Both the position numbers and the translations under genes were made by a program. The notes under the pieces were generated by a model. It searched no databases and was not told where the DNA came from. It saw nothing but the letters and a program-made list of their open reading frames with translations. A stretch of DNA of 64,000 nt from contig JAIPBJ010000009.1 in assembly GCA_021739625.1 (NCBI GenBank), forward strand, positions 1 to 64,000. Reading direction: 5' to 3'. Positions 1 through 9,953 of this stretch are shown piece after piece. The stretch's first letter is position 1; every line of letters begins with the position of its first letter. The DNA comes from Flavobacteriales bacterium. Its GTDB lineage: Bacteria; Bacteroidota; Bacteroidia; UBA10329.

Positions 1-115
1 AAGATCTCTACAGGAGCATGGCTCACGGCCTGCTTAGACGCGATTGCTGCTCCCACCCCGCCTGTCCCAGTCAACTTGTGTCAACGGATTTATGAGTAGA
101 AGGGCCAAACATACG

Positions 116-135
116 AGACGCGATGAATCGCGTCT
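116..135. repeat. Small perfect palindrome AGACGCGAT-GA-ATCGCGTCT (9-bp arms)
   Basis: Read directly from sequence; resembles short REP-like intergenic palindromes. A half-copy (agacgcgatt) lies near 35-46. Confidence 0.6.
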
Positions 136-275
136 GTACTTGGCGGCAGAGAGGTTTTTTGCTGACGTGGAAACTTCGACAGGCTCAGTGCCGGCTGTCA
201 GCTAATAGGACACACGAGGCTGGGGGCTTGCGGGGACGCGAACTATCTGCCCAACCATTGTATCATGACCGCATA

Positions 276-2087
276 CTATTTCACTTTCGCAAAATCATGA
301 TCCTTAGCCTCTCTTGCTTTGTAGCTCAAATAAGCTCTAAGAAGACTTGATGCCTCAGGTTCTCGCAATCGTAGAACCCTCCTTATCCCAAAGTCAAATT
401 TACCGTTGGAATAGATTTTAGCCGTATTGATTATCTGTGGAATAGATAGAGAAGGGAACAGGCCCTGTAAAACCAGTGACTTAATACCTACGTACTTCCT
501 CCGTGAGGACGTGAATGAGTCAAATTGCTTTAAAGACCCGATTATTCTTTTCTCAAGAACACTATAAAATTCCTGAACTTTCCCGTACCGCGCAACCCAA
601 GGTGAATGAAGCCGCGTTGGACACACCAGCGGCCCCTTAGTTAAATCAATCTTACAAACGCCCTTTTCGTTAAAAACCGCAAGGTCCAACACTTGAACAT
701 TAACATAAACTACATCGTCAAACTCCACAAGTCGACCTTTGTCCGAATCATTTGCAATGTATGGCAGATATCCTTTTCCCTCCTTACTTTTTCTAAACTC
801 ATTAAGTGACGCTTCCTTCCCAACTGCTACAAGGGGGCCAATTAAATCAGCTGCTGAATGATTCACCTCGCGCTCACCACTTGCACGCACCATTAAATCA
901 CATGGTTGGGCCATTAAAATGTACCATTTTCCAGAAATCTCGAAAATGTCTCCAGTCTGAATTGGTGAATAGGAGGGATTCAAAGTTGACCCTGCTTCAT
1001 ATAGTTCAATATGCCTTAGATTGTTCATCACCACTGTTGATGGTGAAATTTCGTCTCTGCCAACTGGCACGTTACATAACTTTCTTGTCAGCGCCACTAA
1101 TACATGAAGATCCTGATATTTTGCATGACTCAAGATTTGGGGTGCTTCATTTTCGAGATGGATATCATATATGCGGGACAACGTATTCAACTCTGACACC
1201 CCCTCACCAGTTGAGGATTCAAATACGATATGCCTAAAATTGAAAACATTCAAGGACTTAATTTCTTTTTGAGCTTTTGCTGATGCTGCTTGAATAACAG
1301 CAGCCAGTTGATTTTTTACTTGTTCTGCCAATTGATTTAGGAATGTATACTTCAAACCCTCCGCTAAAAGGGGATAGCTATTCATCCGGTCCTTTGATAA
1401 CGGAATGAAATCACTGAAATCAATTTCATAGGCATTTTTAAATGACTGCCAATGCTCAACCTCTGTAGCAACTTCAAATTGATGGCTAATAATGCCAACG
1501 ATTACATGCGCGTGCTTTTCACCCACGACCTCTTTAAGCAAGGTGACACCACTTTCAGGACTAAATCCTGAGCATCTGCTTAAATCCTTGTCAATCAAGC
1601 AAAGAATTCGACCATCCTGTGGTGGCCTTTCAAGTAAGATTGATTTATCACTGCGCCATTGAGAAGGTGAGATTTCTATAAAGTCAATGTCTTGCAGACA
1701 ATTTTTCAGATTCGAGAGAGCTGACAAATCTTTCTGAATAGATGGGTCAAACTCATTCTTGGTTGCTTCTGCCACTTTACGAAGAATCTTGGCCTTTTTT
1801 ACCTGATCCCATTCAGCCCAGAGTTCTCTTATCTCGGCAACTACAACATCATATGGCTCTGAGTTAATTTTAATCTCCGCACATTGTGTTTCAACGTTTA
1901 AGCGTCCTCCCTCATCTAAGGATCTAATCCAGCCAAACAATGGCTCAACATCCGGATGATAATCAACAATGTCATCAATCACAATGACTTTTTTGATATT
2001 TCGAATTCCAGCCATAGTGTGAATTGCAGACTTAGCAATATCGGCTGGCCTAGCGCTGGTTGTATTACTTAAAACGGTGCTGCTCAT
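276..2087 (-). CDS. Divergent response-receiver domain protein with large C-terminal effector/unknown region (defence-associated)
   Basis: 603 aa; N-terminal KKVIVIDDI (receiver beta1 acidic pair), GRILCLIDKDLS (candidate phospho-acceptor Asp), HVIVGIISHQ and FIPLSKDR (candidate Lys). Start overlaps the upstream gene by 4 bp (ATGA). Confidence 0.8.
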   Translation of the reverse strand: MSSTVLSNTTSARPADIAKSAIHTMAGIRNIKKVIVIDDIVDYHPDVEPLFGWIRSLDEGGRLNVETQCAEIKINSEPYDVVVAEIRELWAEWDQVKKAKILRKVAEATKNEFDPSIQKDLSALSNLKNCLQDIDFIEISPSQWRSDKSILLERPPQDGRILCLIDKDLSRCSGFSPESGVTLLKEVVGEKHAHVIVGIISHQFEVATEVEHWQSFKNAYEIDFSDFIPLSKDRMNSYPLLAEGLKYTFLNQLAEQVKNQLAAVIQAASAKAQKEIKSLNVFNFRHIVFESSTGEGVSELNTLSRIYDIHLENEAPQILSHAKYQDLHVLVALTRKLCNVPVGRDEISPSTVVMNNLRHIELYEAGSTLNPSYSPIQTGDIFEISGKWYILMAQPCDLMVRASGEREVNHSAADLIGPLVAVGKEASLNEFRKSKEGKGYLPYIANDSDKGRLVEFDDVVYVNVQVLDLAVFNEKGVCKIDLTKGPLVCPTRLHSPWVARYGKVQEFYSVLEKRIIGSLKQFDSFTSSRRKYVGIKSLVLQGLFPSLSIPQIINTAKIYSNGKFDFGIRRVLRLREPEASSLLRAYLSYKAREAKDHDFAKVK

Positions 2088-4525
2088 AGTGCTTGCATTC
2101 CTGATAGGTCTAACCTAAAAATATACCTGCGCTTAAACTCATTTCTATTCGGCTGAAGTCCAATTGAACACCCATGGGGTTCTAGTAGTCGGGTGACGAT
2201 ATACAGACCCAAACCGCGTCCTTTTGACTTGCCGGAAATGAACGGTTCAAAGATGACCTCCTCCAAGGAGGGTTCCACACCCAGAGCATTATCGTATAAA
2301 AGCACGGAACCCGCTTGACTGACCTCTATGCTGATTTTGGGATGAAACCCTCTGTTTACCTTTTTGAATTCTGTGAGCCAGAACTCCGAATTGAGAATAA
2401 GATTATCGAAGATCTGCGTCAACTTTCCCCGGTTCACCTTTACCTTGAAGTTCACGAAAGGCTCGATCAACTCGATTCTTATCCCCTGTTGGGCAAATCT
2501 TCCAGAGTAGAACTGAAGGTGATTTGTCAAAAATTCTTTAACGTCAAAAACCTCCTCCTTTTCTCTGACATATCTTAACGATGGGGAAAGATGGCCAAGT
2601 TGCCTACGCATGGCGGAAACGGCACTTGCCACATACTCAAGGTAAGTGTTCAGTTGTACGTCTGCAAGTTTTTGCTTTTCGATATGCTCCTCAATTTTCA
2701 CTGTTTGTTGTGCCAGCCGATTTGCAATTTCCGCGAACTCATGAGAAATCGCTTCTGCGGTCATCCCAAGAGCCGCAAGTTCAGCAAAGAGAGCGGCCTG
2801 TTCTTCCACTTTCGTGAACCGTTGCCTGACCTGATCGGCTACGTCATTCAGCACTGCTGCCTGATCGAGTGTAACCTTGAGCTCTTTGAAAAATTTGGAC
2901 AGCACTTTGTCGCTAAGGTTGCCCTTAGAAAGGTCAAAATTGAGGTTGTCAACGTTTACGGAGAACTTTTCGGCACTCTTTCCAGTGTCAGCCATCATTG
3001 TCAACGCGCTCTCCATTGTAGGCAGCTGTGTCCGTTCAGCCGCCACTTCTTCCTTATAACTATTGTATGCCCTGCGAATTCGATTTAGGAAATCATTGAC
3101 CTGTTTTACTGAAAAGTCTATCAGCAAGTGAAAGTTTCTGGAGTAGGGTGTTTCAACAAATCCCTCTCTATCCGTTTTCTCTTGCAGATGTCTGTTCACT
3201 GCGCCCTTCAGGGAAACGAAACCGACCACGTTATTTGGTCTTAGGGCATAAAAATTACCAGAAGTTGAAGCGCGAGACAGATTCAGCCAATCATTTCCAT
3301 CAAGACCAAATGGCCGAATCCCAAAACCATCGCGATAAACCTTCACTCCTGCCTGCTCCTCAATCAATGATCTGAACAGGTCGAAATCGCTGAACACCCC
3401 TTTAATTTGATCTTCGCTCTCAAGATTAAACTCATTGATTTCGCCATTGAATTCGCCCGGATTAGCGATTATTCTATTCACAGCCTCACCGTTATCTTCA
3501 GACAAGTTACTTGATACACCTCCAATGCCTTTGAATTCATGTCGCTGTTCGAAGTTCAAATACCATCCCTTGTCCACAGATTGTGATACATTGAATGAAA
3601 TGGCCCATTTGTTCTTTCGGTCATCTAGAAGATAATCGAGAAATGCCTTGCCTCTGTCTTTCAATAACAGGTGCTCGAAGTTTTCTTTGTCGATGGACTT
3701 GTTGCTGCCTTTCAACTTGTTCAACTTGATTCGCCCCGAAACGACCAAATAGGAACCATCGAAATCGATTGTGAATCTCGAAATGGCGAGATTTCGTAGC
3801 TTGTCGCTAATGGTGTCGAAGTCAACACGCTTACCATCAATTATCAATGAAACCGTAAATGGTCGCTGGTCTTTATACGGGGATATTAACTGAGACAGCC
3901 TACCTATTATCTTCTTGCCGGCCTCATCAGACCATGTCCCCGGATTCTTGAGATCAAGGATTATCAGTTTTGTCCCCTTCTTTTCAGGCGACTTAGAAGA
4001 TGGAGTCCAGCGAACAGGAACTTTGGCAAGCATTGTCCCCTCCTTGAAGTCATCAAAATTGAAACCTACATGGTATTGAATACTGTCATCGACCTTACCT
4101 GTGATGATTTCCAGTTTGCGACCTAAACGTTGAGCACTTAACCTTCCTAAGCCTTTATCGCCTTGTGGGGTTCTTCCCAATCTGGTTACGCCACCGTGTT
4201 TTTTGATTTCACGTTTCTTCGAGCTAGAAATGGTCAGCCAACCTTTGGTCAGTTCTTCATCATTCATTCCATCCCCACCGTCTTCGATGATGATATACCC
4301 TTTATGTTTCGGGAAAGTGAGAGATGGCATGCTGAGCGTGTTGCCAGTGCTGATGTTAATTTTTACATAAGTTGAATCCGCGTCATAGGCGTTCTTAACC
4401 AACTCCATCAGAGCTGTCACTTCATCAGATACAAGCTCTTCCCCAAGTTGCTTGACAACATATGCACTTATATCAAAGTGCGGAACGTTGTCCTCACCAT
4501 TGTTTACCTCTCCCGTGCTCATCAT
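2084..4525 (-). CDS. ATP-binding protein with N-terminal HSP90/MORC-like GHKL domain and C-terminal histidine-kinase-like HATPase
   Basis: 813 aa; N-terminal ELVKNAYDAD...IIIEDGGDGMNDEEL...GDKGLGRLSAQRLG; coiled-coil with H-box-like AISHEFAEIANRL; C-terminal NLILNSEFW...DNALGV...GRGLGLYIV. Confidence 0.88.
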   Translation of the reverse strand: MMSTGEVNNGEDNVPHFDISAYVVKQLGEELVSDEVTALMELVKNAYDADSTYVKINISTGNTLSMPSLTFPKHKGYIIIEDGGDGMNDEELTKGWLTISSSKKREIKKHGGVTRLGRTPQGDKGLGRLSAQRLGRKLEIITGKVDDSIQYHVGFNFDDFKEGTMLAKVPVRWTPSSKSPEKKGTKLIILDLKNPGTWSDEAGKKIIGRLSQLISPYKDQRPFTVSLIIDGKRVDFDTISDKLRNLAISRFTIDFDGSYLVVSGRIKLNKLKGSNKSIDKENFEHLLLKDRGKAFLDYLLDDRKNKWAISFNVSQSVDKGWYLNFEQRHEFKGIGGVSSNLSEDNGEAVNRIIANPGEFNGEINEFNLESEDQIKGVFSDFDLFRSLIEEQAGVKVYRDGFGIRPFGLDGNDWLNLSRASTSGNFYALRPNNVVGFVSLKGAVNRHLQEKTDREGFVETPYSRNFHLLIDFSVKQVNDFLNRIRRAYNSYKEEVAAERTQLPTMESALTMMADTGKSAEKFSVNVDNLNFDLSKGNLSDKVLSKFFKELKVTLDQAAVLNDVADQVRQRFTKVEEQAALFAELAALGMTAEAISHEFAEIANRLAQQTVKIEEHIEKQKLADVQLNTYLEYVASAVSAMRRQLGHLSPSLRYVREKEEVFDVKEFLTNHLQFYSGRFAQQGIRIELIEPFVNFKVKVNRGKLTQIFDNLILNSEFWLTEFKKVNRGFHPKISIEVSQAGSVLLYDNALGVEPSLEEVIFEPFISGKSKGRGLGLYIVTRLLEPHGCSIGLQPNRNEFKRRYIFRLDLSGMQAL

Positions 4526-5943
4526 TCAGTTGTCTTTCGGAAAATCAGAATATCCTCCATACTCATTGTCACTGTCGAATCGTTTCGCTGAGCCATTCGT
4601 TTGTTTAGAATCTCGCGCTTGGCGCGTGTAACCAGAATGCAGTCCTTGGCCTGCATCAATTCAATGAGAATCTTATCATTCTCAATCTCCATACCTCCAA
4701 CATGTCGGTTGCCCATTGTCCAGATGAAGTATCCATTAGAGGCCATTGCAGCTACTGCCTTGTCAAGCGCGCGGTCGAAGTCGCGAACAAAGCTCACCAC
4801 CTTCTTCACCTTGTCGGGATGGTGCATTTTCAATGTCGCAGCTATGCGCGATAAGGTTGGTGTTCTATCAAACAGAGCGGCCAACTCTTCTTGCTTGGCA
4901 TCTTGCAAGCTGCCTCCTAAACTTCTTCTATCAATTTCATTCGCGGTTCGTCTCACAGATCCATCAACCGAGTGGTCAATATCCTCGAGATCGATCCATT
5001 GCAAGGCAAGGAAGGCGTGTTGTCCATAAGGCACTGTGGTCTGATTGTCCCCATAAGGGCTGGAGGAAACAAGCAGATCATACTTCTGTGCTACTCCATT
5101 GATCACGGGTTGAAAAACTTCCTGCCCCGAATTTTGAAGCATCAGATGCACCTCTCGTGTGTAACGGCCCTTGGACAAATAGTCAAGATGGGTCAATGAC
5201 CGAGCCTGCAACTTGATGTCTTCAATATTCTTGCGTATCAGACGCTCGAAGGTGTTGATAGGAGAAACGAACCGTTCCTCTATCTCATCAATAGGCCTTG
5301 CGTGAAGCTTGAATGTGGAAGTTCTATCGTTGGAGGTGAGCCGAACGGTCTCCGCCAACGTAATCCACATCAGCCTACGAGCATCTAAACGCTTAACGCT
5401 GCGGATAGCCCGAACCAACCGTGAAAGATCGATTGCCACATCCTCACGGAACCATTTCCGCCAATTGGAAAAGGTAATGGTCAACTCGATGGACACATCT
5501 GCCTTGGCGGCTGCCAGAACATGTCCGGCATCTTTCCCAAATGCAACATGGTTATATGGGCCACACTTGACCCGCGACAGCAGCACCGCCAGCGGGTTGA
5601 TGTCCTGTCCGGTGCAATGCAACCCACATTGCATGGCGGCCACAATGGAGGTTGAAGACCCCATGAACGGGTCGAGCATCCGCTCGATTTCTGGCTTACA
5701 GTTCTTAATGGTCTCAATCAGTCGCTTCTGTACGACCGGCACCATCATGGCGGGATACTGGAAGAACGAATGGACGAATTCGCGCCTGTTGTAATTTGGG
5801 GCAGTCCAGACGTGGGCATCTTCTTCCGTAAGCCGCTCAAGTTCTGCCCTAAGTGCAGCGTCCACCTGTTCAGGTGTACGATGACGGTTCTTGTCCCTGC
5901 GGAACAGGGTTTCCGCAGGTTGTACACTCGTAGGGGACTGCAT
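4522..5943 (-). CDS. DNA methyltransferase (beta-class, N6A/N4C type)
   Basis: 473 aa; motif I DPFMGSST, motif IV-like SSSPYGDNQTTVPYGQ. Stop overlaps the next gene start by 4 bp. Confidence 0.85.
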   Translation of the reverse strand: MQSPTSVQPAETLFRRDKNRHRTPEQVDAALRAELERLTEEDAHVWTAPNYNRREFVHSFFQYPAMMVPVVQKRLIETIKNCKPEIERMLDPFMGSSTSIVAAMQCGLHCTGQDINPLAVLLSRVKCGPYNHVAFGKDAGHVLAAAKADVSIELTITFSNWRKWFREDVAIDLSRLVRAIRSVKRLDARRLMWITLAETVRLTSNDRTSTFKLHARPIDEIEERFVSPINTFERLIRKNIEDIKLQARSLTHLDYLSKGRYTREVHLMLQNSGQEVFQPVINGVAQKYDLLVSSSPYGDNQTTVPYGQHAFLALQWIDLEDIDHSVDGSVRRTANEIDRRSLGGSLQDAKQEELAALFDRTPTLSRIAATLKMHHPDKVKKVVSFVRDFDRALDKAVAAMASNGYFIWTMGNRHVGGMEIENDKILIELMQAKDCILVTRAKREILNKRMAQRNDSTVTMSMEDILIFRKTTE

Positions 5944-6033
5944 AGGTAATCTCTACTTAGGCCGCGAAAGATATGGAAACATCCTTCGGGCTATACGGCC
6001 AATCACAATGTTTCGCGTCTTTGAATCCATCGG

Positions 6034-6825
6034 TCATCCCTGAAACCTCTGCTCGTAATGCTCCTTCAGCAAAGTCCCATCAGGCCAAAACTTCTTCGGT
6101 TGATGTATGGGTTTCCCGTCATATTGAAAGAAGAGCTCATCTAATCTTTTCGCATCTCCCAGTCCTTTGAGCTTGGGAGAGACCTTGATAATGTGATTCG
6201 GTGTGATGGTGATGAGGCCCTGCTCGTAAGCCTTGTCGTGAAGTGCGTTGATGGCGAGACCATTGTGAGGGTTCATCCTGTTCTTCTCACCATCGGCCCA
6301 CCGCTGGATGTGTCCTGCAACAAGTAGCTCTGAGGAAGTTATTCCTGTGATGCAGCAAGTGTTGTCGTAGGCCGAAAGCACCATCTTTCGGAAGAACCAC
6401 TGGTTCACACGCATCTTAACTATCCGCTCACGCTCTTCACCGCCCTTGCTCAATATGTCATCAAGGTCAGGTTCAGTGGCAAGGATATCACCGACATCGC
6501 GCAACTCTTTGTTGGCCCTAAGCAGTTCGCTCTCAAAGGCCACGGTCTCAATGTTGCCGTAGAACTCATCCCAAATGATCCTGTCGAGCTTGCTTGCATT
6601 GGTGGCCCCTTTCACACCCCGTGCCTGAAGCATGGGGTCGAAACTCGCAAGGTTTCCCAACTTCAAACCCACAGAAGAAGGCGTTCTGCCTATCAGGTTT
6701 GCAAGGGCAATCACTTCAGGGTTGCTCTTGTGAAACTTGCCGAAGGGCAGCTTAGAGTACAGGTTGATAGCCAGTATCAATTCTTCTCTCGTCCAAAGCT
6801 TCTGTCCTGCTTTCATGTTTGTCAA
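6034..6825 (-). CDS. HNH endonuclease
   Basis: 263 aa; C-terminal CCITGITSSELLVAGHIQRWADGEKNRMNPHNGLAINALHDKAYEQGLITI, typical of HNH_2-type restriction nucleases. Confidence 0.87.
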   Translation of the reverse strand: MTNMKAGQKLWTREELILAINLYSKLPFGKFHKSNPEVIALANLIGRTPSSVGLKLGNLASFDPMLQARGVKGATNASKLDRIIWDEFYGNIETVAFESELLRANKELRDVGDILATEPDLDDILSKGGEERERIVKMRVNQWFFRKMVLSAYDNTCCITGITSSELLVAGHIQRWADGEKNRMNPHNGLAINALHDKAYEQGLITITPNHIIKVSPKLKGLGDAKRLDELFFQYDGKPIHQPKKFWPDGTLLKEHYEQRFQG

Positions 6826-6849
6826 AATGAGGCTGCAATCTACTCCAAC

Positions 6850-7185
6850 TCAAAGATCCTGTAGCGAATCAATAAGCTCTCTCAGCTTGCTCACCTCCCT
6901 CAGATACCACTCCCTCGCCCCGAACACCTCTGCCTTCACTTCCTCGTCCTTACCATTATAAAAGGTCATGTCCATAATCGTACGCACACCCTCTTCGGAG
7001 AATTGCGTTGGAAACCGTGCCATCTGAGGGACGACCTCATTCCGTTCATTGGTGGTAAGCGTCATAGGCCCAACCTGCACAATGAGATTGCACCGCTCCA
7101 GCATCCGCACGTTCAGAATCCGTTCGTAGGCGGAGGCGCGCTCTTCGAGTTCAAGAATGGTCGTGGTGATTTTTTCTCTGTTCAT
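6850..7185 (-). CDS. Hypothetical protein (~111 aa, start trimmed to MNREKITTT)
   Basis: Coherent hydrophilic ORF; the longer ORF (to 7563) overlaps the lipoprotein gene at 7246-7524, so the internal ATG is preferred. Confidence 0.55.
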   Translation of the reverse strand: MNREKITTTILELEERASAYERILNVRMLERCNLIVQVGPMTLTTNERNEVVPQMARFPTQFSEEGVRTIMDMTFYNGKDEEVKAEVFGAREWYLREVSKLRELIDSLQDL

Positions 7186-7245
7186 GCCACAAACCAACAC
7201 CCCCACCCCATAACCTATCTGCGGTCTTCTTCTACCTTCACCGCC

Positions 7246-7524
7246 ATGAGACACCTCCCCATCTTTGCCTTGGCCATTCTTGCCACCGCGTGCGGCAGCA
7301 AATGCGATGACGCCCAGCTCTGCGTCCGTAACATGGGCACCGACACCATCTATTATTGCTGGGGCTGCAACTACTATGCAGACACCCTGCTGCCCAACGG
7401 CTCGGCCTGCATCAACGTTGGTCCCGTAAGCAGCTCGCAGTACACATATATCAACTTCCAATATGACCTCGCCAGCTACGACATCCTCGTTGACAAGTGC
7501 GAGGTGGAAAGCGTCATAGAGTAG
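7246..7524 (+). CDS. Small putative lipoprotein
   Basis: MRHLPIFALAILATACGSKC: signal peptide with lipobox-like LATAC. Confidence 0.6.
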   Translation: MRHLPIFALAILATACGSKCDDAQLCVRNMGTDTIYYCWGCNYYADTLLPNGSACINVGPVSSSQYTYINFQYDLASYDILVDKCEVESVIE

Positions 7525-7625
7525 GCGGCAAACCCTTGCCCACCGAAGAATACGCGGTTGCACTTACTCCACCTCCACTTTCGCCCACCTATCTTCGCCC
7601 CGAACCAACCATCAACCTAACCCCC

Positions 7626-8198
7626 ATGAATCTCCACCGCACCGCTCTCCCCATTTCATTGCTCCTCCTCTCTGCCACACTCTTCTTCTCGGCCTGCGAA
7701 AAGGACACCGAAGGCGATGGCCTCACCTGTGCCGACCTTACGGACAATGTCATCATCATCGATGGCAAGGAATTCACCCGCTATGAGACCTACCCTGTCA
7801 ACTGCGGGCCCATCAACCCCTACGGAACACCACGTCAGGTGCATGGCCGTGCCCTCATCTACGGCAGTGGAAGCTCGCTCATCATGCCCGATCTGGTCAT
7901 CACCCTGTGCGATGTGCCTGCCGTGGGCACCACCACCTACCAGCTCGACAACGGTATGTGGCTGCTCAACGCAGACCCCGCCACCGGCAAGGCCACCCTC
8001 CGCGTGAACAACCACGAGGAGACCCCTGAGCTCCAAGAGAACTGGTTCTCGGACTCTGAGAGCGGAACCGTGGAGGTTACCGCAGATGCCAGCGGCAACA
8101 TCACCTACAACTTCTCGGTGGAGTTGGTGAAGAACGGTGGTCAGCTCACCGACCGCAAGACCGTCTGTGGGCAGAACATCACCTGCAACGGACTCTGA
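7626..8198 (+). CDS. Putative lipoprotein
   Basis: MNLHRTALPISLLLLSATLFFSACEKD: lipobox LFFSAC, 190 aa. Confidence 0.65.
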   Translation: MNLHRTALPISLLLLSATLFFSACEKDTEGDGLTCADLTDNVIIIDGKEFTRYETYPVNCGPINPYGTPRQVHGRALIYGSGSSLIMPDLVITLCDVPAVGTTTYQLDNGMWLLNADPATGKATLRVNNHEETPELQENWFSDSESGTVEVTADASGNITYNFSVELVKNGGQLTDRKTVCGQNITCNGL

Positions 8199-8220
8199 CA
8201 CCTCTCTTTCCCAACACAAA

Positions 8221-8351
8221 GGGGCCGTCTCATAAGTCGGGCAACGTCATTGCGAGGGAAGAATGACCGAAGCAATCTTGTTGTCAGCAAGCGTCTTACG
8301 AAACAGAGATTGCTTCACTCCGTTCGCAATGACGCCTTATGTGACAGCCCC
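8221..8351. repeat. Palindromic MITE/REP-like element between convergent genes
   Basis: Near-perfect terminal inverted repeats ggggccgtctcataag / cttatgtgacagcccc (14/16), inner arms cgtcattgcgag...gaagcaatct / agattgcttc...cgcaatgacg; followed by T-run. Confidence 0.75.
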
Positions 8352-8424
8352 TTTTTGCATTTGCATCCTCATCTGCCCTTCGATGCACCACGTGAAGAAC
8401 GGCAGCCCGGGGCGACCCGCAGTG

Positions 8425-9312
8425 CTACTGCACCAGGGCCGGCTGCGACCACAGGGTGCGGCTTCCATTGGCGCAGATGCCCCGCGCATAGACATAATAG
8501 GTCGTTGAGCCCGAAACCCCGCTGAAGAACCCTCCTGTGGACCCGTCCATGTCAACGATGGTCCCTGTGCCCGGCTCGCCATAGACGGTTCCAAGGCTCA
8601 CCTCGTGGTTGCCCTCGCCATCGGGGGTGAAGTTGAACTGTATGCCACCGTTCTGCCGCGATGCTGTCACATTGTAGGGAGGAAGGCAACGGTTGGCATT
8701 CTCATCGGCATAGAAGGTCTCTGCCCCGCTCCAATTGCTCCACCCTTCTGCTCCGCAATTGGCCCGCACATAGAACCGATAGCTGTTGTTCTTGGTGATG
8801 ACCGCCTCCGAATAGCCCTCGGACGATACGGTGACCACTGTTCCGGATCCCAGTGCCACTCCCTCCAGCGCATAGTCCACCTCATAGTAGTCGCCACTTG
8901 AGTGATCCCAATACATGTTGTAATCGTAGAACATCCATTGCGTGCGCACATTGGTGGGCGTGGCGCAATTGAACGTCTGCCCGCCCTGGATGAGAAAACT
9001 GGTGGGGCCGTTCCAATCGCTCCACGAGTCGCCACCGCAATTGCCCCGCAGATAGAAGTCGTAGGCCCCGTTCGCAAGGCCCTCAATAGGCGTGGCCGCG
9101 CTGATGGTCAGGGTAGTCCCGGCCCCTTGGGCAAATCCATTGGGACCATACTCAACCTCAAAGAACCCGTGCACATAACTGGTGATGGTAGGAGACACCG
9201 TGCTGCCATTGACATACAGCGACACCAGTGGTGTTTCGCATGGGTTCTCCTCTTCGGTGCTGCACCCTGATGCGGCCAGCACCAAGGAGACATATAGGGC
9301 AAGTCTTTTCAT
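8425..9312 (-). CDS. Lipoprotein with fibronectin-III-like repeats
   Basis: MKRLALYVSLVLAASGCSTEEEN lipobox; three repeats of 'Y-x-F-Y-[LV]-R-x-N-C-G-x-x-x-W-S-x-W' type. Confidence 0.68.
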   Translation of the reverse strand: MKRLALYVSLVLAASGCSTEEENPCETPLVSLYVNGSTVSPTITSYVHGFFEVEYGPNGFAQGAGTTLTISAATPIEGLANGAYDFYLRGNCGGDSWSDWNGPTSFLIQGGQTFNCATPTNVRTQWMFYDYNMYWDHSSGDYYEVDYALEGVALGSGTVVTVSSEGYSEAVITKNNSYRFYVRANCGAEGWSNWSGAETFYADENANRCLPPYNVTASRQNGGIQFNFTPDGEGNHEVSLGTVYGEPGTGTIVDMDGSTGGFFSGVSGSTTYYVYARGICANGSRTLWSQPALVQ

Positions 9313-9535
9313 TTTCCTTTCTGATCGGACACCAAATCTACACATTGGCCGAGAAGGTATCGACAACGCGGGCTATCGAGGCAGGGGCCTGTGAAGGAAG
9401 TTCTCTGCCATCTCGGATCGGATGCGTGTGCCCTGCGTTGTCCGATATCAGAACTCCCCGCTGACATACCATTCCCTAAGTTTGCAATAGACTTCAGGAA
9501 CGCAGCAGAGGCCATTAACGGATAGCACCCACAGC

Positions 9536-9943
9536 ATGAGTTACAACATCGGGACGAAGGAAAAGCCAATGGCATTGAAGACCCCGCCATTGACGAGCTC
9601 ATACACGATGCACGTTGACGGGAAGGACGGCAAGGACGTGCTGGTATGCACCGTGGGCAAAACAGTGCTGCATTACAACATTGCCTGCATAGACGACCTG
9701 CACAGGATGCTCAAAGACCATGGCGATTGGATGGAGCTTGGCAGCGCAGACGAGCAGAAACCGGCAAAGGCCGGAACAGTAGAGGCCTGGGGACGTTCTG
9801 AGAGCAATCCGGTCGGTGGATGGTATGGGATGAAGAAGGGACTTCGCGGCAGATTCGGGATGTACGTTCCTCCACTGCTGGAAGCGCTCGGCCTTGCAGA
9901 AGTGACCCACGATCCGAAGGGAAACAGGATGAGGGCCCTATAG
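9536..9943 (+). CDS. Hypothetical protein
   Basis: 135 aa compact ORF, no recognised domain. Confidence 0.55.
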   Translation: MSYNIGTKEKPMALKTPPLTSSYTMHVDGKDGKDVLVCTVGKTVLHYNIACIDDLHRMLKDHGDWMELGSADEQKPAKAGTVEAWGRSESNPVGGWYGMKKGLRGRFGMYVPPLLEALGLAEVTHDPKGNRMRAL

Positions 9944-9953
9944 CAGCACGGCC

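Noticed and set aside
123-350. 75-aa plus-strand ORF at left edge
   Set aside because: Overlaps the palindrome and the 3' end of the receiver gene; no domain or signal.
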